Shown: positions 43,473 through 51,945 of the stretch, piece by piece | How positions within the stretch are numbered: the first letter of the stretch is position 1 | Layout: each line of letters begins with the position of its first letter | NCBI GenBank assembly: GCA_934293575.1 | Contig: CAKQYU010000005.1 | Span: forward strand, 112,839 to 176,838 | DNA: 64,000 nucleotides | DNA from: an uncultured Lachnospiraceae bacterium | GTDB taxonomy: Bacteria; Bacillota; Clostridia; Lachnospirales; Lachnospiraceae | Direction of reading: 5' to 3' | Program-made: the position numbers and the translations under genes | The notes under the pieces: generated by a model | Seen by the model: the letters and a program-made list of their open reading frames with translations, nothing else | Databases searched by the model: none | What the model was told of the DNA's origin: nothing

Positions 43473-44367
43473 TGCGGAAAAAAGGGAATTAAAGAAAAAA
43501 GGAAAGGTAAAAAAATCCAGACGGGAACGGATTACAACATTGGTAATGCAGGCACCGATGACAATATGGACGATTCTTTTTATCATGGCACCGTTTGTGT
43601 TACTTGCATTTATGAGTTTCATGACAAAGGGACCGCTTGGAATTATTCAGTATACACCGACGGTTGATAACTATAAGGAAATATTGAATCCGGTGTATGC
43701 GGATGTCATTAAACAGTCTTTGATCGTTGCCTGCTGGACAACACTTTTTACCATATTAATGGGATATCCGTTAGCCAATTTTATTGCCCGTGTAAAGAGT
43801 AAGACATCATCCCTGTTAACGGTACTGTTGATGTTGCCGTTATGGGTAAGTGGTTTGGTTGTTCTTTACAGTTTTGTCATTATATTAAACAGCAGCGGTA
43901 TTATCAATACATTTTTAATGAATATCGGTCTGATTCAAAAGCCGTTGGCACTGCTTTATAACAACTTTGCCATTATTGTAGGTATGATTTATATGTTCCT
44001 TCCTTTTGCGGTATTGCCGATGTATTCATCCATTGAAAAATTAGATCGTGGATTAATTGAGGCATCAAAGGATTTGGGAGCGGGACCGGTAAAAACGTTT
44101 ATGAAGGTGACATTGCCACTTACTTCACCGGGAATTTTTGCAGCAGTGATTTTAACATTTATTCCGTGTATCGGATATTACATGGTTACGGATATGTTAG
44201 GTGGAGGAACCAGTTTAATGATTGGTAACCTGATTTACCGGCAGTTTACAATATCAAGGGATTGGCCGTTTGGCGCAGCACTTTCCATGGTATTGGCAAT
44301 TGTTATTTTATTAATGGTATTTATTTATACGAAACTTGGTGGAGATTTGGATGATTTAGGAGCATAG
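43459..44367 (+). CDS. potB: Spermidine/putrescine-type ABC transporter permease 1
   Basis: A 302-residue inner membrane permease. A Lys/Arg-rich N-terminus (about 30 residues) is followed by six membrane helices; the EAA loop motif for contact with the ATPase is EASKDLGAGPVKTFMKVTLPLTSPGI. Start taken at ATG 43459, which has GGGAGGTGAT upstream and overlaps the ATPase gene by 14 bases; the GTG at 43414 lies deeper inside it. Confidence 0.9.
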   Translation: MKKNDAEKRELKKKGKVKKSRRERITTLVMQAPMTIWTILFIMAPFVLLAFMSFMTKGPLGIIQYTPTVDNYKEILNPVYADVIKQSLIVACWTTLFTILMGYPLANFIARVKSKTSSLLTVLLMLPLWVSGLVVLYSFVIILNSSGIINTFLMNIGLIQKPLALLYNNFAIIVGMIYMFLPFAVLPMYSSIEKLDRGLIEASKDLGAGPVKTFMKVTLPLTSPGIFAAVILTFIPCIGYYMVTDMLGGGTSLMIGNLIYRQFTISRDWPFGAALSMVLAIVILLMVFIYTKLGGDLDDLGA

Positions 44368-44370
44368 CCT

Positions 44371-45183
44371 ATGAAGAAAACGATTTTAAACAACATACAA
44401 AAATTTTATGTAATTTTATTATTTATTTTCTTTTATGCACCGGTTGTGGTAATGGTTGTATTTTCCTTTAATGTCAGCAAGGCAAATGTTGTATGGCAGG
44501 GATTTACGACAAAATGGTATGAAAAGCTGATGGGTGACAGTGAGGTTTGGAGCATATTCGGACTGACGATTCTGATAGCTTTCCTTACCACTATATTTTC
44601 AACCCTGATTGGAACAATGGGTGCAATTGGATTTAAGAAAACAAAAAGTAAACTGGCAAAATTAATTACCAATTCCATTTATTTTCCGATTGTCATTCCG
44701 GAAATTGTGTTGGCGGTTGCATTATTTATGATATTTAATACAACAGGAATTTCTCTGGGTGTTCCGGTTATTGTAATTGGTAATACAACGATTTGTCTGC
44801 CTTATGTTTATATAACGGTAAAGGCAAGGCTTGTGGGAATGGATCCGTCCATTGAGGAGGCTTCCCTGGATTTGGGTGCAGACCGGATTTATACATTGTT
44901 TCATGTAACGATTCCACAGATTATGCCGGGTATTGTTTCCGGAGCATTTATGGCATTTTCCCTTTCATTGGATGAGCTGATTATAACTTCATTTTTGGCG
45001 GATGCCGGAACAACAACACTCCCAATGAAGGTTTATTCTATGATGAAAAAAGGAATTTCACCTGAAATCAATGCACTTACGACAATCATATTTGGTGTCA
45101 GCATTTTATGTGTAATTCTTTATCTGGTAGCGGATGCAGTGAAATCCGGTAAGTTTAATAGACAAAAGAAAATCGACTTGTAG
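44371..45183 (+). CDS. potC: Spermidine/putrescine-type ABC transporter permease 2
   Basis: A 270-residue permease with six membrane helices and the EAA loop EEASLDLGADRIYTLFHVTIPQIMPGI. It starts three bases after the end of the first permease gene; the two would form the heterodimeric membrane channel. Confidence 0.9.
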   Translation: MKKTILNNIQKFYVILLFIFFYAPVVVMVVFSFNVSKANVVWQGFTTKWYEKLMGDSEVWSIFGLTILIAFLTTIFSTLIGTMGAIGFKKTKSKLAKLITNSIYFPIVIPEIVLAVALFMIFNTTGISLGVPVIVIGNTTICLPYVYITVKARLVGMDPSIEEASLDLGADRIYTLFHVTIPQIMPGIVSGAFMAFSLSLDELIITSFLADAGTTTLPMKVYSMMKKGISPEINALTTIIFGVSILCVILYLVADAVKSGKFNRQKKIDL

Positions 45184-45213
45184 TTTGATATATAAGGACA
45201 GGAGGAATGAGAT

Positions 45214-46305
45214 ATGAAGAAAAAAATACTTATGACAGGTGCAATTGCTTCATTGCTGATTGGTTTGTTGACAGGATGTGGTGGTACAAAGGATACATCA
45301 AGTGCCGGAAAGGATGCATATAAGGGAGAGACCTTAAATGTTCTTACCTGGGAAGGTGATATAGCGGATGATGTCGTAACTGCATTTGAGCAGGAATACG
45401 GTGTCGATGTAAATGTTACCTATGTTGAAGATACCAATACGATTCTTGCAAAGATGTTACAGGGTAACAGTGAGTACGATGTAATTGATGTGGAAAGCGC
45501 ATATATGAAATCTTTTGTGGATGCAAAGCTGTTGGCACCGATTGACAGAGATAAGTTGACGAATTTTGATAATATAGAGCCTACTTATGTAGAAAAGGGA
45601 CCGGTTGGAGATGAAGACCTTCAGTATTGTCTTCCGATTTGCGGACCATTATTTACGGGTGTTGTAGTAAATAAGGAGACCTGTCCAATCGAAATCACTT
45701 CATTTAAGGACTTGGCAAATCCGGAGTTAAAAGGTCAGATATGGTGTACGAATGCTACGATTTCCCTGTATGCGGAGGCATTGCTTGCACTTGGTTATTC
45801 TCCATGCAGTTCCGATGAAAATGAATTGAACGAGGCTCAGGCTTTGTTGCAGGATATCAAGAAAAATGTAAAGGCATTTGGAGCAAGCTCTGTTTCACCT
45901 TTGGAAACCGGTGATTGTTCCGTTGCATTTACCTATGATTACAATGTTTTAATGTTTGATGATGATGCTAACTGGGATAAATTTGAAATGATTCCAACAG
46001 AGACATTAGGTTATACACAGTATTGGACCGTTGCAGCCAGTTCAAAAAATCAGGATCTGGCAACGGAATTTATTAATTATACGTATTCTGCCGAATCTGC
46101 CGCAGCATTGGCAAATGAATGGGGCGGTGTGCCGGTTGTTAAGAGTGATTTGATTAAGGATAGCGTCGCAGATAATTATTTCGATAATCCAATCATACAG
46201 GAGTTTGCAGATATGTGGCCGGATCATGAGGACTTATGTGTCAGCGATGAACAGACGGCAATTATGGATACTTTATATAATGAGTTGATGAGTGGTGAAC
46301 AATAA
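45214..46305 (+). CDS. Spermidine/putrescine-type ABC transporter, substrate-binding lipoprotein 2
   Basis: A 363-residue second PotD-family lipoprotein with lipobox LLTGC (Cys22). It is clearly a paralogue of the first binding protein: both share the YVEDTNT or YIENTDT segment, the TCPIEI..SFKDLA segment and the C-terminal IMDTLYNELM or IMDTYYTQLM. Two binding proteins on one transporter suggest two related ligands or different affinities. It follows the permeases with a good RBS (GGAGGA). Confidence 0.87.
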   Translation: MKKKILMTGAIASLLIGLLTGCGGTKDTSSAGKDAYKGETLNVLTWEGDIADDVVTAFEQEYGVDVNVTYVEDTNTILAKMLQGNSEYDVIDVESAYMKSFVDAKLLAPIDRDKLTNFDNIEPTYVEKGPVGDEDLQYCLPICGPLFTGVVVNKETCPIEITSFKDLANPELKGQIWCTNATISLYAEALLALGYSPCSSDENELNEAQALLQDIKKNVKAFGASSVSPLETGDCSVAFTYDYNVLMFDDDANWDKFEMIPTETLGYTQYWTVAASSKNQDLATEFINYTYSAESAAALANEWGGVPVVKSDLIKDSVADNYFDNPIIQEFADMWPDHEDLCVSDEQTAIMDTLYNELMSGEQ

Positions 46306-46328
46306 TTTCTTTTCGGGAGGGATTGTTT

Positions 46329-47963
46329 ATGAGTGCAGATTTTATTTTGATCGGAAAAATATTTACTTCACAGGAAGCAATGCCCTATGCGGAAGCGTTT
46401 GCTGTGGAGGATGGAAAAATTATTGCCGTAGGTAAAAAAGAGGATGTTCTTTCCTTGAAATCTGAAAAAACGATTATAAAATCCTGTGAAAATGGGTTGG
46501 TAACAGCGGGATTTACAGAAGGACATGCACATGTAAGTTCGGTTGTGGAATTGACGATGGGACCGTTCCTTGGTGTGAATTCGATTGAAAAATGTCAGCA
46601 GAGAATCAAGGAATTTGCACAGGCTCATCCGGGAAAAACTCCTATATTCGGAGGTGGATTTGATCCGGGGTTATTTGGTACGGACGGACCGACAGCAGAT
46701 TTAATTGATGAAGTGGTTTCGGATAGAGCGGTTATTATATCCGATGAAGGACATCATTCCGTGTGGGTAAATTCCAAAGCAATGGAAATTGCGGGAATTA
46801 CAAGGAATACATCGGATCCGGAGTGCGGAAAAATCAATCATTATCCCAATGGAGAACCAAGCGGATTTTTGCAGGAAATGGCAATTGATCTGATTACACC
46901 GGCAATGCCAAACATTGGAGTAGAAGAATATAAACAGGCAATTTTGTATTATCAAAATATTGGTCTGGAAAACGGAATTGTATCGACTTTTGAACCGATG
47001 TTAAGTCATTCCGGTGATGAGGCGATCCGTTTTGATGCATATGATACATTGGAAAAGGAAGGCAAATTAAAAATTACATATCGTGTTGCGCCAACTTTAA
47101 ATCCCGGTGATGATACGGAGATTTTCTTTCAAAATGCGGTTGCACTTCATAAAAGATTTGCCGATAGGAAAAAAATACAGGTGAATACCATTAAATTTTT
47201 TATGGATGGTGTTGTGGATGGACATACTGCCTTGTTACGGGAACCATATTGTGTGGCGCCGTTTGATTGCGGACCGGTTATGTATGAACAGGAAGAATTA
47301 AACAAAAGAATGACGAAAGCATTAAAAGAAGGATTCCAGATTCATGTCCATGCAATCGGGGATGCCGCAATTGATGAAGCCTTGAATGCATTTGAAGCGG
47401 CACAGACTGCGGTTCCGGGAAATTATCGGAATGCAATTACCCATTTGCAGGTATGTCAGCCGGATCATCCAAAGCGGATGAAGAAGTTGGGTGTTGTTGC
47501 GGTTGTAAATCCGTACTGGTTTTATGAAACCCCGCTCTATCAGCCATTGGAACTGCCATTTCTTGGAAAGGAAAGGGCGGAACAGATGTATTATGTCAAA
47601 GCCTTTGCACAGGAAGGAATCGTAATCAGTCAGGCAAGTGATTTTCCGGTAACCGTACCACCGGATACCATGATGGGACTTCATATAATGGTGAACCGGA
47701 TGCATCCGAAGGAATCAAAGACTCCGTTTTTTGAAAAAGAAGCATTGGATATTGAGTCTGCATTAAAGGCATTTACCTTAGGTGGAGCTTATGAAAACTT
47801 TTTAGAGGATAAAAAAGGCTCGATTGAGGTGGGAAAGGATGCTGATTTTGTTATTTTAAGTCAGGATGTAACAACCATTCCGAAAGAGGATATATACAAA
47901 ACCAAAGTCATGGAGACATGGATTGCCGGTCAGTGTTGTTTCAAACGGAGGGATGACGAATGA
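46329..47963 (+). CDS. Amidohydrolase family protein, YtcJ-like
   Basis: A 544-residue metal-dependent hydrolase of the amidohydrolase_3/YtcJ family. The metal-binding EGHAHV motif (HxH) lies near residue 66, histidines in IHVHAIGD and ITHLQVCQP near 340-375, and the catalytic Asp in SQASDFPV near 437. YtcJ proteins hydrolyse amides or imidic rings; the true substrates are mostly unknown. Start is ATG 46329 with GGGAGG 8 bases upstream. It ends with a 4-base overlap (ATGA) into the next gene. Confidence 0.88.
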   Translation: MSADFILIGKIFTSQEAMPYAEAFAVEDGKIIAVGKKEDVLSLKSEKTIIKSCENGLVTAGFTEGHAHVSSVVELTMGPFLGVNSIEKCQQRIKEFAQAHPGKTPIFGGGFDPGLFGTDGPTADLIDEVVSDRAVIISDEGHHSVWVNSKAMEIAGITRNTSDPECGKINHYPNGEPSGFLQEMAIDLITPAMPNIGVEEYKQAILYYQNIGLENGIVSTFEPMLSHSGDEAIRFDAYDTLEKEGKLKITYRVAPTLNPGDDTEIFFQNAVALHKRFADRKKIQVNTIKFFMDGVVDGHTALLREPYCVAPFDCGPVMYEQEELNKRMTKALKEGFQIHVHAIGDAAIDEALNAFEAAQTAVPGNYRNAITHLQVCQPDHPKRMKKLGVVAVVNPYWFYETPLYQPLELPFLGKERAEQMYYVKAFAQEGIVISQASDFPVTVPPDTMMGLHIMVNRMHPKESKTPFFEKEALDIESALKAFTLGGAYENFLEDKKGSIEVGKDADFVILSQDVTTIPKEDIYKTKVMETWIAGQCCFKRRDDE

Positions 47964-48526
47964 AAAGTTATATAGGTGCAAAACCGTTTATTTTTCCACA
48001 ACCGGTTCTGTTAGTGGGAACATATGATAAGAATGACGTTCCGGATATTATGAATGTGGCGTATGGGGGAATTGTAAATTCAAACCGCCTACAGATTAAT
48101 ATTGGTGTAAGACATAAAACGTCGGATAATATTAAAAATATGCAGGAATTTACCGTGGGACTGGCCACGGAGAACATTATAACTGCAGCTGATTATGTCG
48201 GAATGGTCTCCGGACATGAAGAACCGGACAAGGTTAAAAAATCGGGATTACATATAAACAAATCGGAGCATATTAATGCTCCGGTAATTGAAGAAAGTCC
48301 GATTACATTGGAATGTCGTGTGGAAGAAATCCGACAATTTGACCAGACCTTGCGTATCATTGCTGAAATCACAGATGTTTTGGTGGATGATTCCATTGAA
48401 TTGTTAAATGGGCATCTTGACATTTCCAGAGCTAATATTGCAAGTTATGATCCGGACGGAAATCTGTACTATCGGTTAGGGGATGAAATCGGGCATGCGT
48501 TTTTAGATGGTAAGCAGCTAATGTAA
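47960..48526 (+). CDS. Flavin reductase-like (flavoredoxin) FMN-binding protein
   Basis: A 188-residue flavin reductase family protein with a split-barrel fold. Typical features are PVLLVGTYDKNDVPDIMNVAYGGIVNSNRLQINIGVRHKTSDNIKN (FMN-binding segment) and FTVGLATENIITAADY. In anaerobes such proteins bind FMN tightly and act as electron carriers (flavoredoxins). Coupled by a 4-base overlap to the amidohydrolase. The stop is one base from the end of the convergent MerR gene, and no terminator separates them. Confidence 0.85.
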   Translation: MKSYIGAKPFIFPQPVLLVGTYDKNDVPDIMNVAYGGIVNSNRLQINIGVRHKTSDNIKNMQEFTVGLATENIITAADYVGMVSGHEEPDKVKKSGLHINKSEHINAPVIEESPITLECRVEEIRQFDQTLRIIAEITDVLVDDSIELLNGHLDISRANIASYDPDGNLYYRLGDEIGHAFLDGKQLM

Positions 48527-48527
48527 G

Positions 48528-49349
48528 TTACTTAACCGGCAGTTGGATTTCAATCAGGTATTCTGCTTCGGTATTCGTTTCGTATTCGTCGATATAGCAA
48601 AACTCAATAGGATCTCCCGCAGGGACATAACCTTTTTGGGTGGCATAATCATATAAGGAAGGGAGCAATTGCTTTGTTTTGGTCAGAGGGCCTTTGTATA
48701 GGATGGAAAGATAAAGTCCTTCCGGAAGAAAGTAATTGCACTCTTTTTTTGTGAATTTTTCGGAGTAAAAAAATACATTCTTGGTACGGTAATACAAAGA
48801 ATTCGGATTGCTGCCGGGAAGGTCTAGGGTATAACAGTCACATAGACCGATGGTTCCGATGTAATTTTTCGTTTCATTCATATATTTTATAAGATAATAA
48901 TCCACAAGGTTATCCGGAATGTTGGAGTCTTTTACCATGACACCGCCACGTTTCGGGTACCGGAGTTCTTTGATGGTTTCTGTTTCATCATACCGGTTAA
49001 GCATGGTTTCAATGCTATGGAGCCGGTTGGTCAGATTTTTTTTGCAGTATTCTAAATTCTTAATCTGTTCATCTATGGTATCCAATTCCTTCTGTAATGT
49101 CTGTTTGGTTTTTTCCACACTGCGGTTTGTTACAAAGGATTTGATTTCTTCCGTGGAAAATCCCAGGCCTAACATTTCCCGGATTAAGGCAACCCGACGG
49201 AAATCTTCGATAGTATAAAAACGGTAATTGTTCTCTTCATTACGGACGGGATTTAATATTCCGACTTTTTCATAATACCGGATGGAATCGACACCGATAT
49301 TAAAAAATCTGGATAATTCGCCGATTTTAAAGGTTTCATCTTTTGTCAT
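48528..49349 (-). CDS. MerR-family transcriptional activator with GyrI/BmrR-like effector domain
   Basis: A 273-residue regulator. The N-terminal winged HTH has KIGELSRFFNIGVDSIRYYEKVGIL with R-[F/Y]-[F/Y]T (YRFYTIEDF), the MerR signature, then a dimer coiled coil (about 78-118). The C-terminal half (about 130-273) looks like the GyrI/BmrR-type ligand-binding domain. No metal-binding cysteine pattern was seen, so an organic ligand is more likely. Its promoter region faces the site 2 MerR-type operator, and the same dyad occurs at two further operons, suggesting that it controls the catabolic genes around it. Confidence 0.9.
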   Translation of the reverse strand: MTKDETFKIGELSRFFNIGVDSIRYYEKVGILNPVRNEENNYRFYTIEDFRRVALIREMLGLGFSTEEIKSFVTNRSVEKTKQTLQKELDTIDEQIKNLEYCKKNLTNRLHSIETMLNRYDETETIKELRYPKRGGVMVKDSNIPDNLVDYYLIKYMNETKNYIGTIGLCDCYTLDLPGSNPNSLYYRTKNVFFYSEKFTKKECNYFLPEGLYLSILYKGPLTKTKQLLPSLYDYATQKGYVPAGDPIEFCYIDEYETNTEAEYLIEIQLPVK

Positions 49350-49391
49350 TTCTTTACCTCTGAAAACTTAATTTTTTTAAGTCAAAATGTA

Positions 49392-49422
49392 TTGACACTG
49401 GTATGATACTAGAGTTTAGCAT
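49392..49422 (+). promoter_or_regulatory. MerR-type promoter/operator, site 2
   Basis: TTGACA (49392-49397), dyad CTGGTATGATACTAG (49398-49412), 19-base spacer, TAGCAT (49417-49422). It is 43 bases from the start codon of the divergent MerR gene and reads toward the oxidase operon. Confidence 0.75.
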
Positions 49423-49463
49423 ATTTATATCAACGAAACAAGTTATATTTTGTTAGGTGATTG

Positions 49464-49475
49464 CGAAACGTTTCG
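49464..49475. promoter_or_regulatory. Perfect palindrome, possible second operator
   Basis: CGAAACGTTTCG with central CG, as in LacI-family operators. It lies about 40 bases after the site 2 promoter, in a position where a repressor would block transcription. No LacI-family gene is in the window. Confidence 0.5.
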
Positions 49476-49489
49476 TAACCTGTAATAGG

Positions 49490-49636
49490 TTGTGTCAATT
49501 TAATAATATATATAAGCAGGCTCTTGTAGCACGCCGGTACTTAACGAGGGAAAGCGTTAGCGCATCCCAAGTTTAGTACCGCTGTGTGCGGATGAAGCGA
49601 GAGCGTGCCTGTGTTATATATATTAAATTGTCACAA
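49490..49636. repeat. 147-base palindromic element, MITE-like or structured RNA
   Basis: The outer arms TTGTG-TCAATTTAAT... (49490-49521) and the reverse complement ending at 49636 pair over about 28 bases with few mismatches. The inside is much richer in GC and folds into CGGTACT (49535-49541)/AGTACCG (49575-49581) with an inner GGG-GCG-TTAG-CGC-CCC hairpin, plus CCGC/GCGG (49579-49591) and GCACGC (49529-49534)/GCGTGC (49603-49608). The base composition differs sharply from the surrounding DNA. It stands in the leader of the oxidase operon. Confidence 0.75.
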
Positions 49637-49705
49637 ACTATAAAGAGAAAAAAAGTGTTTCGTAAATGTATAAGTTCTATTTTGTAAAAGGAAGGAGAGA
49701 TTTGT

Positions 49706-50023
49706 ATGGAAAGAATAAAGACACATCCGATTCTTGGGGATACACCTGAGGGTCGGTTGGTAAATTTTACATATGACGGAAAAACACTGCAGGGAATAGA
49801 AGGAGAGCCGATTTCTGCTGCACTCCGTGTAGCGGGAGTTATGACACATCGTTATACAAAAAAACGGCATGAGCCGCGAGGTGTATTTTGTGCCATTGGT
49901 CGTTGTACCGACTGCGTTATGGTTGTAGACGGAAAACCGAATGTAAGAACCTGTATTACACCATTGAAAGAAGGAATGGTTGTAAATACACAATATGGTG
50001 CTTCGGATCGGAAGGAGGAGTAG
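49706..50023 (+). CDS. [2Fe-2S] small subunit of an FAD amine/imino acid oxidase
   Basis: A 105-residue ferredoxin-like protein of the kind that accompanies the HcnA/sarcosine oxidase-type complex. Cys ligands are in CAIGRCTDC and CITPLKEG (C-x4-C-x2-C, then one more Cys), with the upstream beta-grasp fold (NFTYDGKTLQGIEGEPISAALRVAG). Strong RBS AAGGAAGGAGAG. The next gene starts 2 bases after its stop. It would pass electrons from the flavin subunit. Confidence 0.85.
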   Translation: MERIKTHPILGDTPEGRLVNFTYDGKTLQGIEGEPISAALRVAGVMTHRYTKKRHEPRGVFCAIGRCTDCVMVVDGKPNVRTCITPLKEGMVVNTQYGASDRKEE

Positions 50024-50025
50024 TT

Positions 50026-51600
50026 ATGGCAAAGAGATATGATTTGATTGTAATTGGAGCCGGTCCGGCAGGTTTAAGTGCGGCAATAGAGGCAGCTAAG
50101 AATGGATTAAAGCCAATCGTGTTTGATGAAAATGCAAAGCCGGGTGGTCAGCTGTTTAAACAGATACATAAGTTTTTTGGTTCAAAGGAACATAAAGCAA
50201 AGATAAGAGGATTTAATATCGGAGAGGAACTGTTAAAGGAAGCGGCTGAAAACGGTGTAGAGGTGGTATTAAATGCAACGGTTGTCGGACTTTACGGAGA
50301 AAAAGAGGTTACCGTTAAAATCGGTGATGAAATCAAGCATTTTAAGGGTGACAGCATTTTGGTTGCAACCGGTGCCAGTGAGAATATGGTTACATTTAAA
50401 GGTTGGACAACGCCGGGTGTAATCGGAGCGGGAGCAGCACAGACCATGATGAATCTGCACCATATTATGCCGGGAAAACGGGTGTTGATGTTAGGTTCCG
50501 GTAATGTAGGTCTGGTTGTCAGTTATCAGCTGATGCAGGCAGGCTGTGAAGTGGTAGCACTTGTGGATGCCGCTCCGAGAATTGGCGGATACGGTGTACA
50601 TGCCGCCAAGATTGCAAGGTGTGGGGTTCCGTTTTATTTATCCCATACTATTGTTGAGGTAAAAGGTACCAATGCAGTGGAAAGTGTAACGATAGCGTCA
50701 GTTGATGATAAATTTCAGTTTATACCGGGAACCGAGAAAACCTTCGATGTGGATACGGTCTGTGTAGCGGTTGGATTATCACCGATGTCACAGTTGTTAA
50801 AGCAGGCGGGCTGTAAGATGAAGGATACGCCGGGAGGTTATATACCGGAATGTGACATATTAGGAGCCACCTCTATTCCCGGCATTTATGCAGCCGGTGA
50901 TGTTGCGGGAATTGAGGAAGCAAGTTCGGCGATGATTGAAGGAAGAATTTCGGGAGCGGTGATTGCCAATTATCTGGGTTATCTGGAAGAAGATGCACTA
51001 AAGGCACGGATTGCGGAACTGGAAAAGGCGCTGGATAGCCTGCGAAAAGGTATGTTTGCGCCGGAGAACAGAGGAAAGCTTGTGACAAAAACGGAGGAAG
51101 GCATTAATACTTCCATGAGTCTTCTGGAAAAAGGATACGTTGCGGATGATGAAATTGAACAGTATCCGGGTGTGACGAAGACAAGCGGAATCCATCCGGT
51201 AATTGAATGTACACAGAATATTCCGTGTAATCCATGTCAGGATGCCTGCCCGAAGGGGTGTATCAGTATCGGTAAGAATATTACTTCCCTTCCGGTTGTG
51301 AAAGGGGATGTCAAGTGCATTGGTTGTGGTATGTGTGTGGCATCTTGTTCCGGACAGGCAATCTTTTTGGTTGAGGATGATATCGGGGATGGATTTGGAA
51401 CCGTTACCCTTCCTTATGAATTCTTACCGTTACCGGAAATCGGAACAAAAGGAGTTGCTCTTGGCAGGGACGGCAAGCCGGTATGTAAGGCAGAAGTTCT
51501 TAAAATAAGAAGCTCGAAGGCATTTGATCATACGAATCTGCTGACAATGAAGGTGCCGACCGACATGGTTATGAAGGCAAGGTTCTTTAAGGCAGAGTAA
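50026..51600 (+). CDS. FAD-dependent oxidoreductase subunit with ferredoxin domain (HcnB/sarcosine oxidase alpha-like)
   Basis: A 524-residue NAD/FAD-binding protein. GxGxxG motif at the start (YDLIVIGAGPAGLSAAIEAAKNG) binds FAD; a second GSGNVGLVVSYQL motif near residue 160 binds NAD or ADP; GIYAAGDVAG closes the FAD site. The C-terminal part has two Cys clusters, CTQNIPCNPCQDACPKGC and CIGCGMCVASC, that fit two [4Fe-4S] clusters of a ferredoxin domain. This is the central subunit of dye-linked amino acid or opine-type oxidases in combination with the neighbouring small and large subunits. Start is ATG 50026 with GGAAGGAGGAG upstream. Confidence 0.88.
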   Translation: MAKRYDLIVIGAGPAGLSAAIEAAKNGLKPIVFDENAKPGGQLFKQIHKFFGSKEHKAKIRGFNIGEELLKEAAENGVEVVLNATVVGLYGEKEVTVKIGDEIKHFKGDSILVATGASENMVTFKGWTTPGVIGAGAAQTMMNLHHIMPGKRVLMLGSGNVGLVVSYQLMQAGCEVVALVDAAPRIGGYGVHAAKIARCGVPFYLSHTIVEVKGTNAVESVTIASVDDKFQFIPGTEKTFDVDTVCVAVGLSPMSQLLKQAGCKMKDTPGGYIPECDILGATSIPGIYAAGDVAGIEEASSAMIEGRISGAVIANYLGYLEEDALKARIAELEKALDSLRKGMFAPENRGKLVTKTEEGINTSMSLLEKGYVADDEIEQYPGVTKTSGIHPVIECTQNIPCNPCQDACPKGCISIGKNITSLPVVKGDVKCIGCGMCVASCSGQAIFLVEDDIGDGFGTVTLPYEFLPLPEIGTKGVALGRDGKPVCKAEVLKIRSSKAFDHTNLLTMKVPTDMVMKARFFKAE

Positions 51601-51612
51601 GGAGGGATTTTC

Positions 51613-51945
51613 ATGATAGATATTCAGGAGAAATTGAAAGAGATAGGTCCTTATGTGGAAGCAGCAGATGATGATATGTTGGTATGTCGTTGTGAGGAAG
51701 TTACAAAGGGAGAAATCCGGCAGGCAGTACATGCGGGAATGTTTACCATTGAAGAAATCCGAAGATTTTTAAGATGCGGTATGGGATTGTGTCAGGGGCA
51801 GACCTGCGGAAAACTTGTAAAAGGAATTGTTGCAAGGGAATTGAAGGTTTCCCCATTAGAGATTGAACCGGCAACATCGAGAGCTCCGATGAGACCAACC
51901 GAGATGAAAATCTTAGCAAGAGATGGAGGTGAGGGTCATGAGTAA
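51613..51945 (+). CDS. BFD-like [2Fe-2S] subunit
   Basis: A 110-residue protein with a BFD-type domain: CRCEEVTKGEIRQAVHAG and CGMGLCQGQTCGKLV supply the four Cys (C-x-C and C-x4/5-C-type). Such proteins occur fused or separate in HcnBC-, sarcosine- and D-hydroxyproline-type dehydrogenases. RBS AAGGAGGG; it overlaps the next gene by 8 bases, so the subunits are made together. Confidence 0.85.
   Translation: MIDIQEKLKEIGPYVEAADDDMLVCRCEEVTKGEIRQAVHAGMFTIEEIRRFLRCGMGLCQGQTCGKLVKGIVARELKVSPLEIEPATSRAPMRPTEMKILARDGGEGHE

Noticed and set aside
47322..47705. 127-codon minus-strand frame inside the amidohydrolase
   Set aside because: Antisense shadow of a conserved enzyme.
48500..48545. Terminator between flavin reductase and MerR gene
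   Set aside because: The stops are one base apart and no adequate stem was seen; transcripts probably overlap.
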